This document shows, in pieces, positions 1 through 11,951 of a stretch of DNA of 64,000 nt. Source of the stretch: Xiphydria camelus. Its lineage: Eukaryota > Arthropoda > Insecta > Hymenoptera > Xiphydriidae. The stretch is taken from positions 23,417,934 through 23,481,933 of the forward strand of contig OY783197.1 of NCBI GenBank assembly GCA_963678675.1, read 5' to 3'. The notes beneath the pieces were generated by a model. It saw only the letters and a list, made by a program, of their open reading frames with translations. It made no database searches and was not told the origin of the DNA. The translations under genes were made by a program, and so were the position numbers. Positions within the stretch are counted from its first letter, which is position 1. Every line of letters starts with the position of its first letter.

Positions 1-1974
1 CAGCTTTCGCGAGGGGTGAAAAGAGAGCCTGAATCGGTCGAGAGATTCGAAATTTTCCCGAAAAATGATCGCTCGCGTGGCGTCACTTCAACCCCGCCGC
101 GCGCGTTTCGCAACGACCCCCTTTAATTTCCGCAGCGGCCGCCGTTCGCCGTCTAGCGCGCCCCGTCCGCGCGCGTATCATTGTGCGCCCAAAGTGCAAA
201 ATGGCCGACTATTCCTTCCTGGTCTCGGAACCAGGGGCTGCGGTTGGGGAGGGAGAAGAGCCTCAAAGGGGGGAAAGATAAATATCCCGCCCTTAACAAA
301 TCTTTCCGTTGCTTAGGCCGCAACAATGCCAGTATCCAGGAGCCTTTCACACAGCTCGCGTCGCAACAAAACGTATCTCCGCATCGACAAATGGCAGCCG
401 TTACCCCCGCCCACCGCCGCTGCTCCGAAGAGCAGCCGCTCCATTCTATCGGGGGTCGTCCGCTATTCTCCCATACACACATTACGCCCTATCGATTTTC
501 CAATCAGTTTTTGCCCTCGCCCTCTCCGCTCGCCCTCGGAGCCTCCGCGAAGGCGGAAGAGAAAGCGGCGCGGCGAGAGAGGGATGAGCCTTGGCGCAAA
601 GACGGATTACGCGCGTCTCGTAATAAATGCACGCGGCCATTGCGCGGTCACCGGGGCGTGCGATTTCGCGTCGAGTGTATTCTCGCCAGGAGCGTCGGGA
701 TCTCGCGTCGGTTCGCTCTCCCGCGGAGTCCTCGCGGTCCCCCCCCTCCCCCGCGGCGCGGAGGCCCGGAAACCTAATCTGCTTTCATCAACGCGGGTAA
801 CATCGCGCGTCATCTCTCGAGATTGAGTTTGGCCGGGCACTCGCGGGACGGTAATGGAAAATCCTCGCGAGATAATGAATAGGTGAGTGGGTATGTCGCG
901 TCGTGAGAACGCGGTGGTGGATATTGTGTGTTTACGAGATAATAAGAAGATCTAATCAGGAACGAGAGTTGCGTCTTGCTCGAAACGCTCATCTCGATTG
1001 AGAAAATGATGCTCCAAAAATATTCTCTCGAAAACGAGGAGCGACTATATGGAAAGATTGATACGCTGAGAGAAATAATTGGCGGTGTTAATGAAATATT
1101 TTCTTCAATCAGAAACACATAATTCCAGGATCGCGAGTCACGGTTTTCTTCGTTTAAGGAAATATTTGATAGGGTCGAGTAATTGTTTCCTTCGCGCGGA
1201 AAGAATTTATTGGCCCCCAAAGATGCTCTTGTATCAGGAAAATATTATGTATCTATAGATACTCTTCAATCGGAAATGTGTATTCTTAAAAATTTGTAAA
1301 AAAATATGTTCTTGATTCAAGGCATTCTAAGGGAACATTGTCCTTTAACATAGTAGGAACATGACCAAAAACTCTTACATGTACCTGCTTTATTCTAAAT
1401 TCAGTAAAACTTACTGGTATCAGTCTATCCGTGCAACATAATTAAAATTTTGAAAACTAAAAAAAAGCCGAAGTTCATCACAACCTCGAACGAGTACTTA
1501 TTAACTTTCGATTCTCGTCACGTCCACCCCCTCGAAACATTCTCCTCTAAAATACTGATGGTTATTTCAATAAGAGGAGAGAGGGCGAACTCGGCCACCG
1601 CACAGCCAATTCCATCGACAAATAATAAATATTCCATATCGAGTCGCCGCTAAAAATATCGACGACGGACTCAAGTGCGCACCGCGAAATGAACGAGGGT
1701 GTGCGCGCGTGTGCGAGCGCGACTCAATTAGTTGGGGAAAATCCGGAAAATGGCCTGCGGAAACAACCCCCGAAGCGACAATGCGGACTTACGTCAAGGT
1801 GCGGGATCCCCGTGGCGGAGCATGAAGTTATTGTCTCGGCGGAATGTGGAGCATATATATACACACGCTCATCCCCTCCCCCCTCCTGGGCGAGTCGCGT
1901 TCGTACAGCGACGTCCATTAGTAGCTCGTCCGTTACTCCGCTGAAAGGGGTCGCTCCGTGCAGCCCGTTTGCGT
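1..1974. other. GC-rich gene-free stretch
   Basis: No gene is supported here. The first 850 bases are GC- and CpG-rich and hold several overlapping open frames of 80-200 codons on both strands. These are compositionally biased towards Arg, Pro and Ser and resemble no protein family I know, which is what GC-rich unique DNA gives by chance. From about 900 to 1,650 the sequence becomes AT-richer with no inverted or tandem repeats that I can see. Confidence 0.5.
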
Positions 1975-2007
1975 GAGAGAGAGAGAGAGAGAGATAGAGA
2001 GAGAGAA
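1975..2007. repeat. (GA)n microsatellite
   Basis: An almost pure GA dinucleotide run with a single T interruption lies directly in the sequence. It sits between GC-rich unique stretches. Such runs are expected to be polymorphic in length. Confidence 0.95.
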
Positions 2008-2565
2008 ACCGTCTCACGACAGTGGCTTCATTGTGCAAATTTATCCGTACGCGTAATGGGGGTAGCGCGCGCGACCTCATCCCCTCCGATAACTATACGG
2101 GCGAACGCAGTAAAGAAAATTTGTCGACGACGCTTAAGCAACTCCCCCGCGTCCCTAAATTACGCGTGTCGTCGTCTCGGTATTGTCGAGCATCCTTTAG
2201 GTCACAGTCGATCTTCCCGGAAATAACATTTCCCCCCCTGCGGCCCCCCTTCCATTTCCACGCGTTCACCCTAAACGCCGTTCTCTAAATAACGAGAAAA
2301 AAGAATAAAGAGAGATCACAACGTACAGTCCCCCGGAGAACGCGGAAGCTGTCCCTCGTCGTTCCTTCCGCGCGACAGATCCTCGCGTTAAAATCTACTT
2401 TGGCGACGCAGGGGAGGCGCCGTGTACCCTTGTCGCACGATACATGAATTATACCCCATTATGTACGAGTAATAGGATTGAAATAACGACTCTGTGAGAG
2501 AGTGTCTTTAAGCGTTCTACTGGATTTCGAGACGAAGCCTCCGCGCAATTATTGTTATGATGTGC
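2008..2565. other. Unique stretch, nothing recognised
   Basis: GC-rich sequence that grades into AT-rich DNA. I see no gene, repeat or hairpin in it. Confidence 0.45.
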
Positions 2566-2797
2566 ACTGTAAAAAATGTGTATTAAATTTAATATAATTG
2601 TATATGGAGCTTTTATCCAATACGTGATTATAAAACTTAATGATACTCTGTTATAAAATTTGTAAGGAAAATTTCATAAGATGTATTAATTTTGATCATT
2701 ACGGAATATATCAATTTTCGTAATTACGTATGATTGGAAAAAAGCTCTGCTAAAAATACACATTTAAAGTACAATTTTTTTACAATTTATACTTAGC
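2566..2797. mobile_element. MITE-like inverted repeat, CACTGTAAAAAAT end
   Basis: The left part begins CACTGTAAAAAATGTGTATT. About 200 bases on, the reverse complement reads TGTAAAAAAATTGTA, then AATGTGTATTTTTA, then a GAGCTTTTTTTCCAAT block matching the left-hand GAGCTTTTATCCAAT. The arms are about 60 bases and diverged. The terminus resembles the CACTGAGAAAAA ends of other elements in this window. I infer an old non-autonomous DNA transposon; its exact right boundary is uncertain. Confidence 0.55.
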
Positions 2798-2829
2798 ATC
2801 TTATTATTACTTAGATTATACTTGACAGA

Positions 2830-3108
2830 CACATTGCAAAAAATAATCAATTTAATAGTCAATTGAACCAAAATGCTGGAGATAATGACCAAATCATTTG
2901 GTGAAATATAGATTCTCCATTTGTGTGTTTGGTTAGACTGACCAATCTTTGGTTAGAATAACTAAACGTTTAGTTGGAATAACTAAACATTTGGTTAGAA
3001 TAACTAGATATTTGGTTCGACTGACCAGTATGTATTTTGATTAAACAGCTAAATAGGTACGTTTAACTAGATGCGTTTGTCATTTTAACCTAATTATTTT
3101 TCTCAGTA
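2830..3108 (+). mobile_element. Family A element, copy 1
   Basis: Bounded by CACATTGCAAAAAATAA on the left and TTATTTTTCTCAGTA on the right, an inverted pair. The interior shares order and wording with the copies at 14.0 kb and 29.3 kb, including the block ACCAAA(C/T)CATTTG(A/G)TGAAATAT. It carries five tandem units of 20-21 bases (2,928-3,031), each a near palindrome of the form TTTGGTTA-GAA-TAACTAAA. There is no coding capacity. I infer a non-autonomous TIR transposon (MITE) with repeated internal binding-site-like modules. Confidence 0.8.
2928..3031. repeat. Five phased ~21-bp palindromic modules
   Basis: Units start at 2,928, 2,948, 2,969, 2,990 and 3,011. Each has the inverted core GGTTA-GAA-TAACTAAA or a close variant. 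A spacing of 20-21 bases is two DNA helical turns, so the dyads would lie on one face of the helix. Confidence 0.85.
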
Positions 3109-3168
3109 CCTATATATGAATGAATCTTATTGTTTTGCTATGAAAGTTAAATCTGATTAATCCTTCAT

Positions 3169-3433
3169 ACACCGAGAAGACGGTTTATTAATAATTCATA
3201 AATGTATAATACTTTTAAATACGGCGAAATAGATATTTCATGAGGCCAAGAAAATATATATTGTTATCATTAAAATGTTTATTTCATTTAAATGGTTGCC
3301 TCAAAGAATTTAATTGTGCCAAACAAAAATCGTATAATAATAGTTCAAGAATATTTCTTCAATCCAATAAAATGTTTATTTCGGCATAATCAAACAAATA
3401 TTTATTAACTACAAATAAACTGTTTTCTCGGTA
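3169..3433 (+). mobile_element. Family B element, copy 1
   Basis: Inverted ends: CACCGAGAAGACGGTTTATT on the left and AATAAACTGTTTTCTCGGTA on the right. The interior includes CATTTAAATGGTTGCCTCAA and CCAATAAAATGTTTATTTCG, which recur in the copies at 8.8, 15.9-17.5 and 39.4 kb. It is about 265 bases with no open frame. I infer a non-autonomous DNA transposon whose terminus is related to the CACTGAGAAAAA group. Confidence 0.85.
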
Positions 3434-6400
3434 CCATTTAGCTATGATCGACTTGATAAAGTACCGTTATGTCACCCAAAGCGAGTCGATGGGAATCATT
3501 GACGCTAGGTGTATGTACTCCGAGACTGAATCTATAAATAATAAGCTTAAAGTCTTTCATATATAACGGATTTAGAACCCGGTTAGGACGTTGTAAATGC
3601 GTTATTGCAAGCATGTTGCGCGCGTATACGGGTATAATACTTGGACCGTAAACTACGTAACGCTTACAGAGGGAGGGCGAAGGGCTTATTCGGAGCGTGA
3701 CGCAAAAAGTATACTCGACGGTGTAGTCAAAAGCTTAACTTAACAAACTTTTCAATCCACTCCGCCGACAATTATTCTTGTAACAAGTTCATCTTGAGAT
3801 AAAAAATACACTCGAAGACGCTTCCCCGTTGTAGAGCCATCGACGGCGATAGAGTATCAACAACACTGTAAAATTCAAGAAGCTCCTCGGTGCATTAATA
3901 TGGAGAAACGGTGCATCAGTTTTAAAGTTGATCCTCGCTGCATTCTCGCTGCGCGCTACGCCGTTATTCACCCCTCTCTCCCGTTTTCTCTCCTCCCACT
4001 CTCCTTCTCTCTCTATTTGGCTGTAAGCCAGTCGGTATTGAATGCAATGATGTTGTCGGTATTTCAAGCAGCGCCCATTCGCCCGTACGTAACCTCCACG
4101 CACCCCCGACCCTCGCGATATTTCAAAGGGATTATAGGTGGAACCCGCGAAAACCTTGGGTGAAGGATGGATAAATGGGGTGGGTGGTGAGGAGATAGGT
4201 ACGACGAGGTGAGTGAGGGCGAATATCGTGTGATTCATTAGTAGTGCGCGTGTATACAGACGGGGGTTGAGAATTTAAGGGTCGAGGCTCGAACAAAGAG
4301 AGTTCGACATTTCATTAATCCTATCGGGGTAAAATAATTTGCTGTAAAGTTTTACCTATTCGATTCTGGTATTTTTCGATGGTCTTTCAATTTATTTTTC
4401 CGGTATAGCCGGTATTAAGATTGGAAATAACGCGAAGCAGACGTAAGAAATTAATAAGTTATACAAGAAATTCCATTATTTCTTCCTCTTTAAACCAATT
4501 AGCTCGAAGTCCATTTTCAAAGTGCCCTAGCATCCAGTGCTTCCAAGGCCACGTCCAAATTATTTCGGGCCACGAAGGCACTTCAGGGAGGTCCACGACT
4601 ATCGTCGCGAGGATTAAGTGCGATAGGACGTTATCGTTGGAACGAAGTGGAAACATTTAACGAACCGCGTTCACCGAGGGAGAGAGTCCGCAATTAAATC
4701 GCACGTCCCGGACAGCCTCATCCACCTTTTCTGAGCCTCGGCCGCCGCGAATGCGCGTGGAAAGATATTTAGAGACGAAAGGGAGAAAGAGAGTCGAAGG
4801 GGAAGAGAAAAAGCGAGCTCGCGCTCGCCCCGATAAACGCTAAATCCGCGAATATAGCACGGCAGACCAGACTCTCCTGTACACACTCCTGCTAAAAGCT
4901 TTACACGCCATTTGGCGCGTCTATTGTTGCAAGCTTGCTCGTTTGCGCTATTTTGTACGCATGTATATACCGAGTGCTCGCTGTTGCCTACCACCACCAC
5001 CCCTTCGCACGCGGGAGATTACGTACGTCCCAGATACGCGCGGCGTTGCAGCGAGCTCCTCCATCGATACTGTCCGGTGCGAGCAGCTTTTACCGTTATC
5101 GCATAAAAGTGTGCCGGCGCTCCGATTTCGCGCGTGACGGCCAGTATGAGCAGTTTGCTCTGCTATTTTTTGTTGAGTTTACGATTTGCGATATTGGAGA
5201 CAGTCCGCGTGAAATTCTGCCATCCGGTGTTATCGCTATGCACGATGAGAATCGACTCGATGAAGCGCGAGAGACGCGAGGGGGAGTATTGTGATATCGC
5301 ACGTCGTAATAACGAACTGGATGCAGATGATTTTACGACTCATTCGTTCCGCGTCGGCTCTGGTCTTCCGAAATTATTGTGCAATGGTTATAGTTCTCCT
5401 TGGGGTATGGGAGGACGTGTGTAATTCAATTATGACGTAAAGAAATATTGATATTTTCTAATCCAATTTGTAATCTATACAGATAATAAATTCATTGTGA
5501 CACAAAAAAGGTGTCTGGAAAAATAATTATTTCCACAGTTATGTTCTTTTCTCTCTACCATATGACGTCATCGAGAAGCCATGAGAGACGCACTTATGGT
5601 AAGAAGCGAATGTGAGAGAGATAAACTTACAGTATTATGAATGATGTATGCGGCATTTTTAAATATCGCTTTCCTGCTTAAATGAGACAGAAAATGACAA
5701 ATAAAAAATATGGGGTAAATAATGTTGTCCTAATTCTTTAAATCTACAATAAGAATTATTGAGAGAACCGAATTTGAAGAGGGTACAATCGTAACATTTT
5801 GACCGTATCGTGAAATTCTGTTCAATAAAAGATCGACCTAAATTTATCGATGGCCGCTAAAGTGTATAGTGAAGATTTCTCGAGAGTTTTGACACGATAT
5901 GAAAACGTCATAAAGATTTGTTACCAAAGTAATTTATCTATAATATTAATTAGCTAATATCTATAATGCATTATATGTTTTTTCTTCACAACAACATCGT
6001 GTTACATTCATCCCCCCAGTGTGTACAATTGTAATACCGCGCAAGCGTTCGTTTATCGATCTTTTTATTAAAAATGAAAAATAATTCCGAGAATTGAATA
6101 TTACTTTTTTATAACCCAATATAAAGCCTATTTTACGGCACTGTTATTTTTTAGAAATTATTATCCGCCATTTCGAGAAAAATAGAAGTGTAAAAATTGT
6201 TATAATTGTACCTGTTCTCCCCTACTGCGCGTTTATCATTAATTATTAGGTATTTGTTACTTTAACTCGCGTTTATCAACTAATAATATTTTCGACTGTC
6301 CGGCTTGACGATCGTTCCATACGAAAATAACTTCGAGCAAATGATATAGGTAGGTACTCTGATCAATGAAAGACAAGAGGAAAGGTAAAAACTCACGCGC

Positions 6401-7174
6401 GCTAGCAGGGGGTGAGGAATAATGGTGAGAGTTCGCCTTTGAATTCAAAGCGGAAAAAAAGGTTCGACTGTCGCGGATCATTCGGAACACGCGTGCCGCG
6501 CCGTATACGTAACGACTGGGAAAATCCTCCGCGGTGCAAACGTGCGACGTCGCAGCGGGAGAAGAAGGAATAGCGGCAGGGGGAGGGTGCGAGAGAGGGC
6601 GTAACGGAGAAAACGAGCGTGAAATCCGCGCGTAAGAATTTATCGGCACCCGCAGCTCTCGCTGAATCTATACGGGGATACCAGGCGACGTCTCGAAATC
6701 CGGATTTGTCCATTCAATTTTTCTAGCTTCCCTCTCGTGTCGCGAAATTCGTTGAAAGCGCGATCGAGTTTCTCGCGATGGACGTGTCGCGAGGATTAGC
6801 CTCGATATTTTGCCGTTGGCTTAAATGAGCGAGGGAGAGAGGAGCGGAAGTCGTAATGGGTCGCTGTTCCTGTATATCCCTTTCTATTCATCATCCCCTG
6901 TGTTCGCTCCTCTCTTTCAACTCCCCTAGTTCCCACCATCGATCACTCTTAACGAATTGTCACTCGAGGAATGAATTAACGACAAATCGATCCAATGGTT
7001 CCCTTCGACCCTGCAAAGGGTGGAAATTACGAGTGTAAATTTCAGGAAGGAAGGAGAAGAGAGCCATGTCGATCACTTCAAATACAGTATCGAGGTAGAA
7101 AGAGGATTGGGATCTTATATGGAGGCGGGTCCTAGTTAATATGACGCCGACAAGAATACACTTTATGGGTACTA
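3434..7174. other. Largely unique, gene-free stretch
   Basis: Mixed GC-rich and AT-rich DNA. Open frames of 60-150 codons overlap on both strands (for example 3,789-4,238 minus and 4,935-5,294 plus) and look like chance frames. A CCCCTA-type end (around 6,196-6,222) resembles the terminus of the GGGGAGA elements at 15.9 and 36.6 kb, but its partner is too weak to call. Nothing else is recognised. Confidence 0.45.
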
Positions 7175-7436
7175 CATATATGAGGAGCTATCTTTCAAAA
7201 CGCAGTTTTTGAACAAAACCTTGTCTTCAGTAAATCCTAATTATTTCTTAATAACTTTTATTTGGGGGTAGATTTTTTAATTTTACTGGATTCTTTATGG
7301 CACTTTTAATGCTACATATTTTCACCTGCAAAAATTAGATATTGCAATTTGTAACTTTTTAGAACAAATAATTAGGATTTACTGAAAACGAGATTTTGTT
7401 CAAAAACTGCGTTTTGAAAGATAGCTCCTCATATGT
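7175..7436. mobile_element. MITE with ~74-bp TIRs
   Basis: The left arm 7,175-7,248 begins CATATATGAGGAGCTATC. The right arm 7,362-7,436 is its reverse complement, beginning CACATATGAGGAGCTATC when read inward. Only a few mismatches separate the arms. They share TTTCAAAACGCAGTTTTTGA and CAGTAAATCCTAATTATTT. The ~110-base centre is AT-rich and non-coding. It can fold as one long hairpin. No other copy is visible in the window. Confidence 0.88.
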
Positions 7437-8770
7437 GGTTTAGAATACTTTTGTTAAAATGTATATATGAATCGAAAATATTTGTGATTGGGCTGGGACA
7501 AGCTTCGCTCAAAGAAGATTCATAGAATATGAACAAGCTTTAAGAGTGGGATATATCGTTAAATTCGGGATAAATGCAGAAAACGTTAGGAGTAATGTCG
7601 TGAACTTCTTATCACCTCGAATTTCAGAACTTCGAACTGAACGACGAATTCTGTTATTGAATTTAAAATACGGAGAAAGGAGTCCAACTTTCATTTTAAC
7701 ATCAAAAATACAGTCAATTATGACATTAAGCCTCCACAACGCCACGATATCAGTACTTTTTTAGTGCTTCCACATTTTTCTCACCAGAAGTCGTGGTCGC
7801 GAATGTCAGATCCCAATAGCAAAGCTCAAAGGGAATCTTCTTTCTTGCTTTAAAAATTTTCAACCGCTGCGACATTGTTCCGTATCACCGATCTCCGTGA
7901 AAGCATTCTTTCTGGGATATAAGCCGAACGCATCAAGGTAACTCGTGGGGGTGGAAATCAGTTTCATCCGGGAGGATCCGGCGAAAGATGCAGCTGCGAT
8001 ATAGGCGTTGAAATTTAATAAGGACGTCGCTGGTGTGCGTTCGTGTGCAGTTTCCAGGATGTTACCGCGATGCAGGTGTCGGTGCAGGGGATGTGGTGTC
8101 CCAGACTTTGCACAGGGTGTAACAAAAGGTCGTACTAAAAGTTCAGTCGTATACATATATGTTCTGGAGTTTAAAATGGGAAGAGTACGAAAGTTTTTAC
8201 GATGATAAGTTGGAAAGTGATTTTCTCCCGAAATCTATACGATTTTTAGACTATAATAACATTGTCGACGTTTCTACTCTCTGCAGTATAATAATAAATT
8301 CTATTAAATTTTCAATTTCAGCCGCGAGGAAGACATTTGAACGATGTGCTTATGCATTCTTACTTTAAAAGAACCGTCATTCGCTTTTGTTACACCCAGT
8401 ACCTGCGACGTTACATGACCCACGTAATATCACCCATCCTCCGGAACAACGAAGCAGTCCCAGGGTGCTACAGCATATATCAAAAGAATAAATCCCTTTA
8501 TTCCTCGGGAAGGTGGGGTTCGCGAAGGAAAAGTGTCAGGAAGGGATTGCGAAAATGAGACTGCAAGTTCGAGAGAAGCGGTAATACCGATGGTCACGAG
8601 AATTTTTCAATTTTCCGTCGTAGGAGTTATCCCGCAGTGACGCGACAATTTTCGCGATATCCTTCTTCTTCCTCGAAGCGTCTCTATTATTTCCTATTTG
8701 TAAGTTTAGCAAGATCTTTTATTTATATATCTTGAGCTTTCCAAATTTTGTTTGGAAAAGCGTTCTTACA
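7437..8770. other. Gene-free stretch
   Basis: Short open frames (7,509-7,745 minus, 7,546-7,764 plus, 8,159-8,368 plus) overlap on opposite strands and carry no recognisable motif. I see no repeats. Confidence 0.4.
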
Positions 8771-8926
8771 TACCGAGAAAATAATTTGTTTGTAATTAAT
8801 AAACATTTATTTGAATATGGCAATATAAACATTTTATTGTATCAAGGAAATATTTGTTAACTATTGCAATATTTATTTGATAAAATTAAATTCTTTGAAG
8901 CAACCATTTGAATGAAATAACGTCGC
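8771..8926 (-). mobile_element. Family B fragment, copy 2 (truncated)
   Basis: Begins TACCGAGAAAATAATTTG and then follows the reverse complement of family B: AATAAACATTTATTTGAATA, AACATTTTATTG, AAATATTTGTTAACTATT and GCAACCATTTGAATGAAATA. Similarity stops at about 8,926, so roughly the other 40% of the element is missing. Confidence 0.8.
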
Positions 8927-9890
8927 TAAAACCAATATGTCGTCGTTATAAGTGACGTCATCGTAAGCAAGTTTCATGTATACATTTTCATGTGGAATTC
9001 GACCGGGACATTCAGACTTCGTCGTTAAGTCAAATAAGTCATAATAATGAGTATCGTTATAAACGATTTCCACTGCGTTTCACTTATCGATATATTAATC
9101 CCAATTGAGGGAAAGTATTTAAAAATACCTTCTAATTTAAAAACCCAGGAGAAAACTAAAAAAAATCGATCACATCAGTTTTCTCGAGGAACTTATAGAA
9201 CCGTCCGCAACGAGGGCTGGAAGCGGCTCGAGAGAGCCGGAGGAAAAGTCTCGCCTCTCTCGAAGATAGGAGGGCGTACGGAAAGGGGAGGAGGATTTAC
9301 TTTGATGCTGCGAGATGAGGCAAGAAGAGGGGGGTTGTTTCCACGAGCAGTGCCGGTAAATTTGTACGAATCTCGGGCGAAATAAAGTTCTTTTCTCACT
9401 CGGCCGTAGCGCCGCTCTCTCGCCGTCCTTTTCCCCCGCATCGCGGACAAGATGCAAACGCGGCCCGGTGGGAAGAAGAGGGACGGATGCGATTTCATCA
9501 AGGATTTTGACTCGTCGCGAGCCAAATTCCGACGTCGTTCAATTTGAGAAACGATGCTCGGCGAACGGCGCTGATCCGCAGTTGGATCTCGGTTTTCCCG
9601 CTCTGGTGGCGTTCGCCTCTCGAGAGTAAAACGCCCTCGACATCCTTCAAGTTTCACTTTATTCCCGGATACATGATACTTCCCAGAGAGAAATGTTGCA
9701 ATCTGGGTTCATTTGCGGGAGATGAAAAAAAATTCGTACATCGAGATCGTAATGAAAAAGTTTAAGGGTGGTCTGTCAGTGTCAGGGACTTTGAAAAACC
9801 GTCACAGGAACTTCTCGAGCAGCATTTGTGAATGATCTCGCTTTCGATCAAATACAAAAACTCATTGGCATAGTGACGACTGAAGAGCAT
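8927..9890. other. Gene-free, partly GC-rich stretch
   Basis: The stretch 9,180-9,660 has overlapping frames on both strands (up to 154 codons, minus). They are rich in Arg, Ser and Pro with no recognisable domain, so I do not call a gene. Confidence 0.4.
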
Positions 9891-10010
9891 GGGTGGGATT
9901 CTGTACCGATGGAATTCTACAGTCGCTATCGTCGCGCATGGTCTGTTATACTTTAAAAAATATGTGCAACAATAGCGATTGTAGAATTCCATCGATGCAG
10001 CATCCCACCC
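9891..10010. repeat. 120-bp hairpin (inverted repeat)
   Basis: The left arm starts GGGTGGGATTCTGTACCGAT. The right arm read in reverse complement starts GGGTGGGATGCTGCATCGAT, and both continue GGAATTCTACA(G/A)TCGCTAT. The arms are about 45 bases with a ~30-base AT-rich loop. It is either a tiny MITE or a hairpin RNA-like sequence. No second copy is seen. Confidence 0.75.
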
Positions 10011-11907
10011 CGTGTCATCCCTGAATATCATGGCTGTGCTGATCCGAGCAAAAATTGATCGCTACAGCTATGAGTGACGTATAGCACTTGCAGGTATGGT
10101 CAAAAACAAAATATTTATTACGTGTCAGAAAAATGATCCGTCGCTGTGTCAGTTACACGCTGAATTAGTCATTTTGTACGCGCTTACCACTCGGAAGCCA
10201 AGACTAGTAATACTCATAACTATTTCCGGGATGTAATCGATTATGCTTAACGGTTTAAAAAATATTTTATTGAGTAAAAATCACAAGGAATTAAACTAGA
10301 GCAGTTCGTGAAATTGTTCACGTATTGCCAACCGTCACAGTCTTAACAGACCCTCTTTAACGAAAGAAGTATCCCAGGATTAAGAGAGGAAACGAGACGA
10401 GTTTACGACGAAACCCGATATTTTCACACGCAACATTCGATGGATCAATGTTTATCGAAAATCCGCAATATCCGCGTTCAACGTTCGCCCCGCGAAAGGG
10501 TCAACCTCTTCCCAACCTCCCATCCCTCAACGTCCGAGGGAGCAAGGTGAAATCCACGGTTGACGAGCGTTTGATCGCCATTCGCGATACCGACGCGCCG
10601 ATGCATAAAACATCGCCGTCCCGCCGGAAAGTCATCGGCCGCCCCTAAAAGGGCCCTCGACCTCGGTAAAATTGCCGAGTTTTTGTCGGTCCCGCATTCG
10701 ACACCGCGCGCGACGAGAAACGATATCCCGCCCCCGCGAGCAGGAGCTACCCGTATGCGCCCCACTTCTGGAACCCGGCACTTTGCTTCACCGGCTAGAA
10801 ATCGGTTCGAGCGCGATGCGCCTGTAGGAGAGAAAGAGCGGCCTTATCACAGCCGTCCTTTTGTCGCATTTGTGACAGTCTCCCTGTGCGCACGCGAGAA
10901 GCGCGGCTCGCTTTGTCGAGCGTTCGACGCGCGACGAGTTTGTTGGTGCCTATACCTGTGTCTATGTATGTATTTACTTTATGACGCGAGCTTTTTATGT
11001 GGCCGCGTATATTCTCGTAAGAGGGGCGCGTGTCCCCGCTGTGGCTTTGTAAGGGATCGAGGGGGTAAGGAGGAATATAATCCTTATTGTGCGGAGATAA
11101 GGAAGAAGAGAAAGAGATGGAGCGAATAAAGGGAATAAAAGCGAGGGATGTGGGGCGGGTGTACGTTTCAATTCGACCGGTCGCAACTGCTCCTTGAGTC
11201 CTGGCCGAGGAGACCGATGGTCCCGAGAATACGGCTGGACTCTCCCGCCCCCGCGCTAATCCAGTAAATGGCAACGCGACCACCGCGTCACCATAAGTGT
11301 ATATGTGTGCACACCTGGATCCCGCAACTCCCACCGATCCTCCCAACGTCCGTTCGAGGGTGGGGGGGGGGGGAGGGGGCTCGGTAACCAAGCTAATGCG
11401 ATTAGAGCGCGCGCGCGTTCGGCCCGAGCGGAAGCCAGCAGCCGCTACCGTGTGTCAGCGACAACGGGGGCACCAGACTGCGACGGCGGAGAAACCGGAG
11501 GACCAGCTGCACACATCCTTAATTAATTACTCGCTCCGATTCTCCGTCAGCACGCCTTACAGCTCTTTTTCCAGGGCTTTAAAGCCTCTGCAATTACTTT
11601 TCACGCCGCGCGCGTGCCGCCTACTGCAGCGGGGCTTATCAACGATTCGTTTCTAAGTGCGGGAATCGAAAAAAAAAAACAGCGGCTGCGAGAGCGAGTC
11701 AGTGTCTGTTTGCGTTCGCTATATACAGACTGCTGCAGGACTTACACGACAGCGTAGCTGGTTGCGTATCGGTAGGCGCACTCCGTCTGTTGTGGTTTCT
11801 CGTAATTTCGTGGTAATACCGGCAATCAAGATCCAAACCAAATGGTATTATTTACGTTTATTTCTTTGTTTATTCAAAAAAAAAAACACAAACGAGTATT
11901 AAAACTA
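10011..11907. other. Gene-free GC-rich stretch
   Basis: Overlapping frames up to 198 codons (10,795-11,391 minus; 10,683-11,129 plus) occur in CpG-rich DNA, with no recognisable domain on either strand. A run of 12 G residues at 11,362-11,373 is followed by more G runs and could form a G-quadruplex. No repeats longer than that are visible. Confidence 0.45.
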
Positions 11908-11951
11908 CACTGAGAGTAGTGTTTAGGTCGCACAGCAATTAGTATAGGTGT
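11908..11951 (+). mobile_element. Family E end fragment
   Basis: Reads CACTGAGAGTAGTGTTTAGG followed by GCAATTAGTATAG. This matches the reverse complement of the right end of the large element at 15.7-17.6 kb (17,540-17,579), which reads CACTGAGAGAAATGTTTAGG and then GCAATTAGTATAG. Only this end is recognisable. It is preceded by TA. Confidence 0.65.

Noticed and set aside
181..777. 198-codon plus-strand open frame near the window start
   Set aside because: Three further frames overlap it on both strands, its composition is extreme and no motif is recognisable.
5711..6216. Possible GGGG...CCCC TA element
   Set aside because: Only the right end looks convincing; the proposed left end matches at too few positions.
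10795..11391. 198-codon minus-strand open frame
   Set aside because: It overlaps frames on the other strand in CpG-rich DNA, is rich in Arg, Ser and Pro, has no domain I recognise and no splice or codon evidence.
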